This document shows positions 18,726-27,562 of a DNA stretch of 64,000 bases, one piece after another. The notes beneath the pieces are model-generated. The model saw only the letters and a list, made by a program, of their open reading frames with translations. It had not been told where the DNA came from and ran no database searches. The translations under genes were made by a program, and so were the position numbers. Origin of the DNA: Flavobacterium foetidum (GTDB lineage Bacteria > Bacteroidota > Bacteroidia > Flavobacteriales > Flavobacteriaceae); contig NZ_SJTF01000007.1 in assembly GCF_004634245.1 (NCBI RefSeq), positions 124,001 to 188,000 on the forward strand, given 5' to 3'. The number at the start of each line of letters is the position of its first letter. Positions within the stretch are counted from its first letter, which is position 1.

Positions 18726-19727
18726 ATGGCTAAATTTCAAAAGATAACAACAGGTCAATTGCTAGTATTAGTATTGTTCTTTTGCGCATTTCCGTCAAGC
18801 GGACAAGTATTGCGAAAAAAGACTACGTTATTAATGGGTGGCCGTTTTGATATTACTATTGTGGCCGAAGATTCGCTCACAGCAGGTCAAAGAATCGAAG
18901 AAGTTATTGCCGAAATTACCCGAATCGAAAATCTGATTTCAGACTGGAAACCTGATTCGCAGGTTTCTAAAGTCAATCAAAATGCCGGTATCCAGCCTGT
19001 AAAAGTAGATCGAGAGGTTTTTGCATTAACACAGAGAGCCATAAAATTATCCGAAATTACCAATGGAGGATTTGATGTGAGTTTTGCCGCAATGGATCGT
19101 ATTTGGAAATTTGACGGTTCGATGACTGAAATGCCTTCCGAAGAAGCCATAAAAAAATCGGTAGAAAAAGTCGGTTACAAAAATATAATTTTAGACAGTG
19201 TTCAGTCTACTATTTTTCTGCAAATCAAAGGCATGAAAATTGGTTTCGGCGCCCTCGGCGAAGGGTATGCCACCGATAAATGCCGTGCCATGATGATGCA
19301 GAAAGGAATTCATGCCGGAATTATAAACGGTTCTGGCGATATGAGCACTTGGGGAAAACAACCGAACGGAAACGATTGGAAAATCGGAATTACAAATCCT
19401 TTTAAACCTGAGAAAATTTTAGCAACAATTCCCTTAAAAGACGGTGCAATTACTACCTCTGGCAGCTATGAAAAGTTTGTTGTTTTTGATGGCAAACGTT
19501 ATTCTCATATCATCAATCCAGCAACAGGTTATCCTGCAACGGGTTTATGCAGTGTAACTGTTATTGGTCCAAACGCAGAAACCGCTAACGGATTAAGCAC
19601 TTCGATGATGGTTTTAGGCCAAAAAGAGGGTTTATTATTACTTCAAAAATTCCCTCAATACAGTTGCGTAATGATTACGGATAAAGGGAAAGTTGTTAAG
19701 TCTAAAAACTTTGCTTATAAATTGTGA
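18726..19727 (+). CDS. apbE: FAD:protein FMN transferase
   Basis: Exported ApbE of 333 aa that transfers FMN from FAD to Thr/Ser of periplasmic proteins in a Mg2+-dependent reaction. The signal peptide (TGQLLVLVLFFCAFPSSG) may lack a lipobox Cys. Family features are MGGRFDITI near the N-terminus, IGFGALGEGYATDK, NGSGDM and the metal-site region DGAITTSGSYEKF, then YSHIINPATGYP. The ATG at 18726 is preferred; a TTG at 18699 in frame is possible. The gene begins about 31 bp after the reductase stop. Its most likely target in the locus is the DUF2271 protein. Confidence 0.93.
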   Translation: MAKFQKITTGQLLVLVLFFCAFPSSGQVLRKKTTLLMGGRFDITIVAEDSLTAGQRIEEVIAEITRIENLISDWKPDSQVSKVNQNAGIQPVKVDREVFALTQRAIKLSEITNGGFDVSFAAMDRIWKFDGSMTEMPSEEAIKKSVEKVGYKNIILDSVQSTIFLQIKGMKIGFGALGEGYATDKCRAMMMQKGIHAGIINGSGDMSTWGKQPNGNDWKIGITNPFKPEKILATIPLKDGAITTSGSYEKFVVFDGKRYSHIINPATGYPATGLCSVTVIGPNAETANGLSTSMMVLGQKEGLLLLQKFPQYSCVMITDKGKVVKSKNFAYKL

Positions 19728-19813
19728 ATTTTAATGGTTGATGGTTGATGCGAAATTAAGATGTATTGCTCTAGTCTTTTTCTAATTTATAAAGTCACAT
19801 TTTTTTCTAAAAT

Positions 19814-19940
19814 GAATTGGCCCCAGCCTTAGCTGGAGTAAACATATAAAAGCTATATCAGGGCTTTAGCCAAATATTAAGTTAGGCTAAAGCCCTTTTT
19901 ATCTCGACCGTAGACTTCCGGCTAAAGCAGGACGCAATTC
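19814..19940. repeat. Nested inverted-repeat element with inner terminator
   Basis: The outer inverted ends are GAATTGGCCCCAGCCTTAGC at the left and the complement of GAATTGCGTCCTGCTTTAGC at the right. The inner hairpin AGGGCTTTAGCC / GGCTAAAGCCCTTTTT (19859-19900) has a T-run and should terminate the ankyrin-to-apbE transcript. The rest of 19728-20108 has no gene. Confidence 0.65.
19859..19900 (+). terminator. Intrinsic terminator after apbE
   Basis: GGGCTTTAGCC loop GGCTAAAGCCC followed by TTTTT, about 130 bp beyond the apbE stop. It separates apbE from the TonB receptor gene, which then needs its own promoter. Confidence 0.65.
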
Positions 19941-20047
19941 AAAAATTATAATTCTAACTAATAACTAACAATTAATCACTAAACTTAAAATTCACATTAA
20001 AATAACATTAGAAGCGCCGCTTCAATTCTAATAATCTTCTAATATAT

Positions 20048-20068
20048 TTATTTAGATTAAATTTAAAT
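20048..20068. promoter_or_regulatory. Possible Fur-type operator before TonB receptor
   Basis: ATTTAGATTAAATTTAAAT is a palindrome-like AT element about 40-60 bp upstream of the receptor start. It shares the ATTTAGA half with the sites at 13871 and 14253. Low certainty. Confidence 0.3.
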
Positions 20069-20108
20069 TATCATATAAGTTTGCTGCACTTTATACGCAA
20101 TACTCAAT

Positions 20109-22502
20109 ATGAGAACAATTTTACTTCTTTTTTTTATTACAATAACAAGCTGGTCACAAACTGGAAATTTAACAGGAAAAGTGAGTTACGCGCACAATGA
20201 ATTGGCTTTTGGCGCAACTGTATCTGTTAGTGGAACACAAAAATATGCCATCGTAGACGACAATGGTCGTTTTGAAATAAAAGGTTTGGCTTACGGGGAA
20301 TACATCCTTGAAATCTCTTCTATGGAAGCCCAAAAGAAAACTCAAAAAGTTACCATAAACAAACCAACTGTAGAACTTCATATTTCAGTAGAAAGAAATG
20401 ATGCTAGATCATTAAAAGAAGTTGTTCTCCAAAAGAAAACCGTTAAAAAAGAGATTATAGAAAAAGGATTTTCAGTCAATGTTATAGACACACAGGAAGC
20501 CGCTAAAAGAAACATTCAGACCAATGAATTACTAGGACAATCTGTTGGTGTCCGAATTAGACAAAACGGTGGATTGGGTGCGAATGTCGCTTATAATTTG
20601 AATGGGATGACTGGGAATGCTATTAGAGTATTTATAGACGGAATTCCTATTTCTACTTACGGTTCTTCTTTTAATTTAAACAGTATTCCTCCAGCTTTAA
20701 TAGAACGAATTGAAGTTTACAAAGGAGTCGTTCCTGCTCATTTAGCAGATGATGCTTTGGGCGGTGCCATTAATGTTATATTAAAAAAAGGAGCTAAAAA
20801 TACTTTAAATGCTTCCGCTTCTTATGGTTCATTTAATACATTTCAATCCAATTTTAATACGACTTACAGAGATAAATCAGGCTTTACTTTAAAAGGTTCA
20901 GGTTTTTATAATTATTCTGATAATGATTATGATATATGGGGAAAATTTGCTTATAACATTCTTCCTAACGGACAAAAAGTTTACATCAAAGCCAAACGTT
21001 TTGAAGATGCTTATCGTTCACTTGGCGGCAGAATTGAAGCAGGTTTTACTAATGTAAACTGGGCAGATAGCTTTTTAATAGGTTTTAATGCTTCTGATGA
21101 TTACAATGAAATCCAGCATGGGCAAGCGATGTCTAGACCTTATAAAGGAAGGTTTACAGAATCTGATGCACAAGTTGTAAGTATTAATTATACTAAAAAA
21201 GACTTCATCGTAAAAGGTCTTGAATTTACAGTAAATTCTGTTTTTAGCCAAAGAGGACAAGTTTTAAGCGATACGGTAAAGTATAATTACAACTGGTTTG
21301 GGGAAAGGATAATTGGCTTACGCGGTGAATATGTTTTAACTCCTTACGGTGCCCAACAGGAAAGACCTACAATCCTTCATCAGAATAGTACAATATTCAG
21401 CACTAGAAGCGGCTTAAATTATACGCTAAATGAAAATCACCGATTTGTTTTCAGTAGTATGCTGTATTCATTTGACAGGGATGATTACGACGAGATGAAA
21501 TCACAGTTAGAAAGGGATTTTCAACAAAAAAGAGAACTTCAAAAAAGTATTCTATCATTTGCATACGAACTGGAAACTCTTAATTCTAGATTAAAAACTA
21601 ATCTTTTTGGAAAGCGTTATAATCAAAAAACAGAACAGAGAACACCTGTGCTTACCAATAATAATACAACCATTGAAGAGAAATTTGAGAGTAACAATAC
21701 CACTTTTTATGGGTATGGTCTGGCTGCTTCGTACTTTATAACTCCAAAATTAATGTTTTCTCTCTCGGCAGAAAGGGCAATCCGACTTCCTTCTGAAAAT
21801 GAAATATTTGGGAATCCAGGCGAAAATCAAAGCGGTAACAGTTTGCTAATGCCTGAACGTAGTAATAATTTAAATGTTGGTTTACGATTTGGCCCTTACA
21901 TCATCAATAACCATAAATTCGGTTTTAACGGATCTGGTTTCTGGAGAAATACAAGAGACAAAATTGTACGAAGATTTAGTCCACGTTTAAATGAAGCATT
22001 AGAAGTCGCACCATCTATCAATTTAGGAAAAGCACAATCTCTAGGTTACGAAGCTTCAGTAGAATATTCACATAAAAATAGGTTATTCCTGTCTATGAAT
22101 ATGTCAAAGTTCACTTCTCGTTCTAAAGATCAATTTGATAAAAACGGAATACAGTTGGATAGTTACAATAAACAATTTCCAAATGAACCTTTTTTTACTA
22201 TAAATGGTAACGCCCAGTACAATTTTAAAGATGTAATACAAAAAGATTCGCAATTAAGTCTTTTTTACAATTTTGGTTATGTTGGAGCTTTTTATACCAA
22301 TTGGTTGGGTAATGAAGACGACAGAACGCCTGTTCAGTTTCCGCATGATTTAGGATTGAGCTACACTTTTCCTAATAAAAAGTTTATCGCCAGTTTTGAT
22401 GCTAAAAACATTACGAACCAGCAGGTTTACGACAATTTTGCAGTTCAAAAACCTGGAAGAGCTTTCTTCCTAAAAATAAATTATACACTCAATAAATTTT
22501 AG
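20109..22502 (+). CDS. TonB-dependent outer-membrane receptor
   Basis: A 797-aa outer-membrane importer with a signal peptide (ILLLFFITITSWSQ), then a CarboxypepD_reg-like domain (about 20-100, GNLTGKVSYAHNELAFGATV). The plug follows (about 110-230, with NELLGQSVGVRIRQNGGLG and IERIEVYKGVVPAHLADDALGGAINVIL), then a beta-barrel ending in aromatic-rich strands. It is not of the SusC type. Position after the flavin reduction genes and before a DUF4374 lipoprotein suggests uptake of an iron chelate, a common arrangement in Bacteroidota; the ligand is unknown. Confidence 0.92.
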   Translation: MRTILLLFFITITSWSQTGNLTGKVSYAHNELAFGATVSVSGTQKYAIVDDNGRFEIKGLAYGEYILEISSMEAQKKTQKVTINKPTVELHISVERNDARSLKEVVLQKKTVKKEIIEKGFSVNVIDTQEAAKRNIQTNELLGQSVGVRIRQNGGLGANVAYNLNGMTGNAIRVFIDGIPISTYGSSFNLNSIPPALIERIEVYKGVVPAHLADDALGGAINVILKKGAKNTLNASASYGSFNTFQSNFNTTYRDKSGFTLKGSGFYNYSDNDYDIWGKFAYNILPNGQKVYIKAKRFEDAYRSLGGRIEAGFTNVNWADSFLIGFNASDDYNEIQHGQAMSRPYKGRFTESDAQVVSINYTKKDFIVKGLEFTVNSVFSQRGQVLSDTVKYNYNWFGERIIGLRGEYVLTPYGAQQERPTILHQNSTIFSTRSGLNYTLNENHRFVFSSMLYSFDRDDYDEMKSQLERDFQQKRELQKSILSFAYELETLNSRLKTNLFGKRYNQKTEQRTPVLTNNNTTIEEKFESNNTTFYGYGLAASYFITPKLMFSLSAERAIRLPSENEIFGNPGENQSGNSLLMPERSNNLNVGLRFGPYIINNHKFGFNGSGFWRNTRDKIVRRFSPRLNEALEVAPSINLGKAQSLGYEASVEYSHKNRLFLSMNMSKFTSRSKDQFDKNGIQLDSYNKQFPNEPFFTINGNAQYNFKDVIQKDSQLSLFYNFGYVGAFYTNWLGNEDDRTPVQFPHDLGLSYTFPNKKFIASFDAKNITNQQVYDNFAVQKPGRAFFLKINYTLNKF

Positions 22503-22536
22503 TAACTGATTAATTAATTTTTTAATGACTATAAAT

Positions 22537-23871
22537 ATGAAAAAAAGTACCTTTAAACTACTTGCATGTGGATTGGTTTTGACCACATTTGCACTTACTA
22601 CAAGTTGCAGCAGTGATGATAATAATAAAGAATCAGAACCAGTAAACCCAATAAATGACGGACGTTGGATTACAGTTGCAGGAGCCTTGATGCAAACGGA
22701 TCCTGGAGATGGAAACGGTGGAACTAGAATTTACTCTATTTCTAAGGAAGATGCTATTAACCCAAACATTTCTGTTAATGTTTTCGAAAATGGTGAAGCT
22801 GTACAATCTAACAGAACGGCTCGTTTGCAATCTTCTGTAGATGGAAACACACTTTTCAATATTACTTACACTGGTGCAAACGGAGGTGAATTCATGACTT
22901 ACAAAGTAAATGGAGCAAAAAACTTTGTAAAATCTGATGTTACTGCTAACATTTCTCAATACGCAGGAACTTCACCAAGATGGGTAAAACTTTTTGACGG
23001 TGATAAAACTGGAGTTGCAGTAAACGTAACTGCACCAGTTGTTGTAACAGAAGCAGATGGAAAAACATACAAGTACACAAGAGGCTCTTCTACTGTTCTA
23101 AGTTTAGATTTACAAAAATCATTAATTTCAGATTACAGACAATATGAAATTCCACTAACTGCTGAAGAAGAGGCACAAGGGCACCATATTTTCCGTTTAG
23201 ATGCTCCAACATTAAATAAAGCAGGAAACAAATTAATCATTGGTACTTGGATGCGTAAGACTGATCCGGCAACGGGACAAAATGCTTCTAGTTTTACACG
23301 CTTAGGTTCTAAATCTGTTGTGGTTGATTATCCTTCATTAGAAAATCCTAAAGTGATTACTTCTACAGTTGGATTTGGTGATACAAGCGGCTACAGAAGT
23401 TTCAACAGCTTCGTGGCTACTGACGGAAATATCTACCAAGCTACTCAAAGAGATGCTCAAAGAGGTTCTTATATCTTAAAAATCAATCAAAGCAATGAAT
23501 ATGACAATTCTTATGTATTTAGCTTAGATACTGCTCTTGGAATTAAAGGTTCTTATATCGATGCTTGGAGATATGTTGGAAACGGAATTGCGTATGCAGT
23601 GTACACTTACGAAGGAACTGAACAAGGTTTCTTAGCAAGATTAGACTTAAATGCAAGAACAGCTACAAAAGTAGAAGGCATTGCTTATGATGCCGACTTG
23701 AATTTTGGTCAATACCAAGGTTTTGTTGTGGATGGAAACAACTTCTATATCGCTGTTACTCCAGTTGGAAAAGACGGAAACATCTACGTAATTGATATTC
23801 CAAGCGGAAACGTAACAAAAGGAGCAAAATTAATCAACAAACCAGGAAACCACTACATTGGCGTATTCTAA
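22537..23871 (+). CDS. DUF4374 lipoprotein, iron-uptake associated
   Basis: A 444-aa lipoprotein: signal peptide with lipobox-like TTSCSSDDNN, so anchored to a membrane and probably to the outer one. The body looks like a beta-propeller of repeated blades (GGTRIYSISKED, SQYAGTSPRWVKLFDG, GNIYQATQRDAQRGSYILKIN, GQYQGFVVDGNNFYIAVTPVG). DUF4374 proteins commonly accompany TonB receptors in Bacteroidota iron loci and may deliver or bind the ligand at the surface. The ATG at 22537 is chosen over 22525 because it begins the typical MKKS signal peptide. It lies 34 bp after the receptor. Confidence 0.82.
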   Translation: MKKSTFKLLACGLVLTTFALTTSCSSDDNNKESEPVNPINDGRWITVAGALMQTDPGDGNGGTRIYSISKEDAINPNISVNVFENGEAVQSNRTARLQSSVDGNTLFNITYTGANGGEFMTYKVNGAKNFVKSDVTANISQYAGTSPRWVKLFDGDKTGVAVNVTAPVVVTEADGKTYKYTRGSSTVLSLDLQKSLISDYRQYEIPLTAEEEAQGHHIFRLDAPTLNKAGNKLIIGTWMRKTDPATGQNASSFTRLGSKSVVVDYPSLENPKVITSTVGFGDTSGYRSFNSFVATDGNIYQATQRDAQRGSYILKINQSNEYDNSYVFSLDTALGIKGSYIDAWRYVGNGIAYAVYTYEGTEQGFLARLDLNARTATKVEGIAYDADLNFGQYQGFVVDGNNFYIAVTPVGKDGNIYVIDIPSGNVTKGAKLINKPGNHYIGVF

Positions 23872-23928
23872 ATAATATAGCGCTGAATCAGCTTACAGAT
23901 TCATTCAACTTGAGTTTTTTTTTAATTG

Positions 23929-23971
23929 GACATTCCGCTTCTATTTATAGTAAGCGGAATGTTTTTTTTAT
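23929..23971 (+). terminator. Intrinsic terminator after the DUF4374 gene
   Basis: ACATTCCGCTT / AAGCGGAATGT hairpin followed by TTTTTTT closes the receptor-DUF4374 transcript. Confidence 0.85.
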
Positions 23972-24026
23972 AGATTGTGAGAATTTGGAGTGTATGCGCT
24001 TAAAAATTTTATCCCACAACTTATAA

Positions 24027-24902
24027 TTAGAATTTTGAAGCAAATTCTTTGGCAAAATCTTCTAATTTGATTTTACCTTCCGCTTTTCCATCATTTTTTA
24101 GAAAATCAGCTGCAATGGTTTCATTTCTTAGTCCGCCTCCCATTTCGGTATATAAACCCGCCATTTCTTCTGGAACTCCAGCCTGTGTCATTCCGCCGAA
24201 ATATTGTTCGTCTGTAAACTCAACCCAAGGCAATTCTGGTTTTCCGATTGCTTTACCAAATGCTGTTACTATTTCTGATGGAGTTTTAACATCACTGATA
24301 ATGTAGCGGATATTTTTTCCTTCAAATGGCTTTTGCAATTCTTCAGCAGCGGCTAATGCAATATCCTCTGGATGTACTAACGGAATTTTAAGCGAGGCTG
24401 GAAAATTGGCTCCCATTATCCCTGCTCCTTTTATCATCGGAATATCGTTGAAGAAATTGATATAAAAATAACCCGCTCTTAAAAAAGTAATAGAAGCATC
24501 CAAATTCTCATAAATCTTCTCGATGTTGTGCAAGCCTGCAATCGGACCATTTCCTGACGGCAAATCGGCTCCAATACTGCTCAACATTACCACTCTTTTG
24601 ATGTTGGCTTGCTGGATTGCTTTCGCGAAAGCATGACCTGCATCAGTAGTATTTTTGATGATGTCTACTCCGCCCATGTTTGGAGGTGTCATGGCAAAAA
24701 GCGCATCTGCTCCAGCAAATGCCTGTGCGAGAAAATCGGCATCGCTAACGGACCCAATTGCTGTTTTTGCACCTAAATTTTCGATTGCTGCTTTTCTATC
24801 TGCATTACTGCTGACAACCGTTACATCGTGACCTGCTTGTACTAATTGAGCGGTCAATGGTTTTCCGATATTTCCTAACGAACCTGTAATTATAATTTTC
24901 AT
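24027..24902 (-). CDS. NmrA-like NAD(P)-binding protein
   Basis: A 291-aa cytoplasmic protein of the atypical short-chain dehydrogenase type. Rossmann loop GSLGNIGKP (7-15), then VVSSNADR for the cofactor ribose. The catalytic YxxxK is not evident, which fits NmrA/NAD(P)H-azoreductase-like sensors or quinone reductases. It is divergent from the HxlR regulator 82 bp away, a pairing often seen for redox-responsive systems, so it is probably the regulated target. Confidence 0.85.
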   Translation of the reverse strand: MKIIITGSLGNIGKPLTAQLVQAGHDVTVVSSNADRKAAIENLGAKTAIGSVSDADFLAQAFAGADALFAMTPPNMGGVDIIKNTTDAGHAFAKAIQQANIKRVVMLSSIGADLPSGNGPIAGLHNIEKIYENLDASITFLRAGYFYINFFNDIPMIKGAGIMGANFPASLKIPLVHPEDIALAAAEELQKPFEGKNIRYIISDVKTPSEIVTAFGKAIGKPELPWVEFTDEQYFGGMTQAGVPEEMAGLYTEMGGGLRNETIAADFLKNDGKAEGKIKLEDFAKEFASKF

Positions 24903-24942
24903 ATCTAAATGTTTTTTTATTCAACAATACAAAGGTATCTTT

Positions 24943-24968
24943 GTACTTACTTTTATACAAGTACTTAC
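24943..24968. promoter_or_regulatory. Probable HxlR operator in divergent promoter
   Basis: Two direct GTACTTAC units at 24943-24950 and 24961-24968, 18 bp apart, with a related GTATGT at 24975. They lie between the divergent NmrA-like and HxlR genes. HxlR-family proteins are dimeric winged-helix regulators that usually act on the adjacent divergent gene; binding here is inference. Confidence 0.45.
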
Positions 24969-24984
24969 CCTAAAGTATGTATAT

Positions 24985-25353
24985 ATGACAGCAATTAAAG
25001 AAACATCGACAATTCAGGAAAACAAGCAATATGCTTTAGAAAAATGTCCCGTGACATTTGTAATGGAAAAAATGGGCGGCTACTGGAAACCCATAATTTT
25101 ATATCATTTATCGACTGGAGATAAACGCTATAGCGAATTGAAAAGAGCAATTCCGACCGTAACAGAAAAAATGCTGATCCAGCATTTGAAACAGCTTGAA
25201 GCAGATGGTTTGGTCATTCGCGAAGCAAGACCTGTTGTTCCTCCTTTTGTAACTTACAGACTGAGTGATGCCGGAAAAGGGCTTCTACCCGTAATCCAAG
25301 CGATGGCAGACTGGGCTTTTAAAGTAAAAGACGGCGTTTACAATCTACAGTAA
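24985..25353 (+). CDS. HxlR/MarR-type winged-helix transcriptional regulator
   Basis: A 122-aa DNA-binding protein of normal family length. KCPVTFVMEKMGGYWKPIIL is the usual start, with Cys21-Pro at the position of the redox-sensitive cysteine of many HxlR proteins. The winged helix follows: RYSELKRAIPTVTEKMLIQHLKQLEADGLVIR, then the wing and LSDAGKGLLPVI. It probably controls the divergent NmrA-like gene. A hairpin ACGGCGTTTAC / GTAAACGCCGT (25331-25360) overlaps its stop codon and may end transcription. Confidence 0.92.
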   Translation: MTAIKETSTIQENKQYALEKCPVTFVMEKMGGYWKPIILYHLSTGDKRYSELKRAIPTVTEKMLIQHLKQLEADGLVIREARPVVPPFVTYRLSDAGKGLLPVIQAMADWAFKVKDGVYNLQ

Positions 25354-25360
25354 ACGCCGT
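25331..25360. terminator. Hairpin overlapping hxlR stop codon
   Basis: Perfect 11-bp stem ACGGCGTTTAC / GTAAACGCCGT with an 8-base loop. It lies between the convergent regulator and M28 genes. The T-run is short, so termination is likely but not certain. Confidence 0.5.
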
Positions 25361-25403
25361 CTTGGTTTAAACAACAATTTCTAACTCAAAATAATCTACT
25401 AAT

Positions 25404-26384
25404 TCAATTTTCTTTATCTTGTTTGATGAAATACAAATCTTGATTGTAATCGGCAATTGCTTTTAAAGCATTATAAATGTATTTTGAAACCAAAGCTCCT
25501 CCTTCAAAATTGATCAGATCAATATCATCTTCTGGTGTATGGTATTGTTCGTGTCCGCCTGTATGAAATCCGATTACGGAGATTTTTGCTTTGTAAAAAG
25601 AAACATGATCCGACCCGCCTACTTCACCAGCATGCACTACAGGATTGAGTCCGCTCTTTTCTCCTAATTTTTTCATTAGTTCTACACCGTCAGGAAAAGT
25701 TCCTGCACCGCCCATATAGAGCTGTTTTTCGCTATTTAATCTTCCGACCATATCCATATTCAGCATTACTTTTACAGCATCTTTTGGAACTGGCAGATGA
25801 TTTACAAAATATTTAGATCCTAACAATCCCTCTTCTTCACCACTGAATGAAACAAAAATAACGCTGCGTTTGGGCTTATTTTCAGGTTTTGAAAGTTCTT
25901 CCAAAATACACAACAACGCTGCAACTCCAGAAGCATTATCATCGGCACCGTTATGAATCTCAAAAGCCTCCTTCTTTTTGCTTCCAGAACCTTTGCCTCC
26001 CCATCCCCAATGATCGTAATGAGCGCCGATTACGATGTATTCGTTTTTGAGTTTTGCATCAGAACCCTCCAAAAGCCCTACTACATTCTGTGTAGAAACA
26101 CTGTCAGATTTCATTTTGTTGATATCGGGTTTTACAAAAATCTTGAAGGGCTGATAATAATTACTGTTAAATTTTTTTAACCCATATTTCTTAAAATGCT
26201 TTCGAATATAGTCTGCAGCTTCATTATTTCCTTTTGTTCCTGGAAAACGCCCTTCTAAATCATCTGACGATAAAAATTTATCGTGTTTATAAAAAGTCTG
26301 AGCCATATCTTTTTGGGCAAAAAGAGTACATGAACAAAGCGTGACGACAAGAAGCGCTAATTTTAGTTTTTGGACTTTCATCAT
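25404..26384 (-). CDS. Exported M28-family zinc aminopeptidase
   Basis: A 326-aa peptidase with a signal peptide ending about residue 24; CSCTLFAQ suggests either SPI cleavage or a lipobox. All five di-zinc ligand motifs are present: GAHYDH (H122), NGADDN (D148/149), the catalytic SGEEE (183-185), NMDMVGR and EQYHTPEDD. It should trim N-terminal residues from peptides in the periplasm or outside. It lies 25 bp downstream of the sialidase-like gene on the same strand. Next to a glycosylasparaginase locus, it could free Asn-linked glycans from their peptide, which that enzyme requires; this is inference. Confidence 0.9.
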   Translation of the reverse strand: MMKVQKLKLALLVVTLCSCTLFAQKDMAQTFYKHDKFLSSDDLEGRFPGTKGNNEAADYIRKHFKKYGLKKFNSNYYQPFKIFVKPDINKMKSDSVSTQNVVGLLEGSDAKLKNEYIVIGAHYDHWGWGGKGSGSKKKEAFEIHNGADDNASGVAALLCILEELSKPENKPKRSVIFVSFSGEEEGLLGSKYFVNHLPVPKDAVKVMLNMDMVGRLNSEKQLYMGGAGTFPDGVELMKKLGEKSGLNPVVHAGEVGGSDHVSFYKAKISVIGFHTGGHEQYHTPEDDIDLINFEGGALVSKYIYNALKAIADYNQDLYFIKQDKEN

Positions 26385-26409
26385 AATTCAATCAGTAAAA
26401 AGATTCAGT

Positions 26410-27462
26410 TTATTGTTTTAACTCAAATGAGGTATGTTTGATGTACTTTCTGTCGTGTGTATACAATACATGAATTTTCCCATCGGTAGTCTGAATTATG
26501 GCTGGATAACTGAACTCCCCTTTTTCTTCATTTTCCAAATCGAAAAGTTTGGTCCATTTAAGACCATCTTTAGAATATTCAACATCTAAAATGTTTCGTC
26601 CGTAAAACCAATCTTTTCCTTGCGGTAATGGATTGTTAACCAACAAAAACAATTTTTTATTGATTGTCAAGGCATCAATTCCCGAATTTGAATTTACTAC
26701 ATTGATTGTATCTGTTTTTTCCCAGCTTTTCCCGTTATCATAAGACCAGCTTGAAACAACTTTATTGTGCTTGCTTCTCGATAACATCTGGATATCCTTG
26801 GCGCTGTGAATTAAAAATGTCGGCTGAATAATTTCTAGATTTTTAGGATTTTCGATTTCGATTTTTTTCCAAGAATCTGTCGCTTCTATATATTCTTCAA
26901 CATGTACGTTCCAGATATTTTTGTCAACACTTTCTGTGCTGCTGCCGCAGATAATTATTCCAGGAGTAGTTTCTATGGGTTTATTTCGAATAGGCCCCAA
27001 AAATCCGTCTGGCAAATATTTAGATTCTCCCCAAGTTTTTCCGTTGTCTGTAGAAACAGTCATCGCTCCGAACCATTCTCTTGGATTTTTACCAACTTTA
27101 TAAAAAAGATAAAGATTACTGCTTTTGCTTTTAAATAAAACCGGATTCCAGCAAGGCAGTGTATCACCGTTCTTTAGCAAGGGTTTTATAATATTTTGCG
27201 GAGTTGTCCATTTTTTGTTTTTGTAGGAAGAAATATAAATGCCGACATCTTTTGCCCCTTCATATTTTCCACCAAACCAAGCCGCTGTTATCTCGTTTGG
27301 ATTAATTTCGACCAAGGTCGCAGCATGACTGGCAGCCGTTACGGGCGAATCTGCCACAAAATTACTTTCGATTTTGACAGCCTTGTAATTTGTTTTCTGC
27401 GAAAGGCAAGTAAAGCTAATTAAAACAAATAATGCAGCTGTGCATCTAAATTTTAAAATCAT
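26410..27462 (-). CDS. Exported sialidase-like (BNR/Asp-box) hydrolase
   Basis: A 350-aa protein with signal peptide (ALFVLISFTCLSQ) and a predicted six-bladed propeller. Asp-box (SxDxGxxW) motifs appear as STDNGKTW, SYDNGKSW and a degenerate SKDGLKW. EFSYPAIIQTTDGKIHVLYTHDR near the end resembles the conserved late segment of this superfamily. GH33 sialidases have this architecture, but I could not confirm the full Arg triad and the Tyr-Glu pair, so another sialidase-fold glycosidase is possible. In context it would remove the terminal sugar of complex N-glycans. It is separated from susD by a terminator. Confidence 0.65.
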   Translation of the reverse strand: MILKFRCTAALFVLISFTCLSQKTNYKAVKIESNFVADSPVTAASHAATLVEINPNEITAAWFGGKYEGAKDVGIYISSYKNKKWTTPQNIIKPLLKNGDTLPCWNPVLFKSKSSNLYLFYKVGKNPREWFGAMTVSTDNGKTWGESKYLPDGFLGPIRNKPIETTPGIIICGSSTESVDKNIWNVHVEEYIEATDSWKKIEIENPKNLEIIQPTFLIHSAKDIQMLSRSKHNKVVSSWSYDNGKSWEKTDTINVVNSNSGIDALTINKKLFLLVNNPLPQGKDWFYGRNILDVEYSKDGLKWTKLFDLENEEKGEFSYPAIIQTTDGKIHVLYTHDRKYIKHTSFELKQ

Positions 27463-27493
27463 TCTTTTAGGGTTGTAATTGTTTATAAAACAA

Positions 27494-27530
27494 CAAAAGG
27501 AGAGTTACCTCTCCTTTTGCATTTTAAGTA
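27494..27530 (-). terminator. Intrinsic terminator after susD
   Basis: AAAGGAGAG / CTCTCCTTT stem; on the minus strand it is followed by TTGTTGTTTT. It lies between susD and the sialidase gene and should end or attenuate the susCD transcript. Confidence 0.7.
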
Positions 27531-27562
27531 AGGACTGTGTCGATCTTTACTCACCAAATTAA

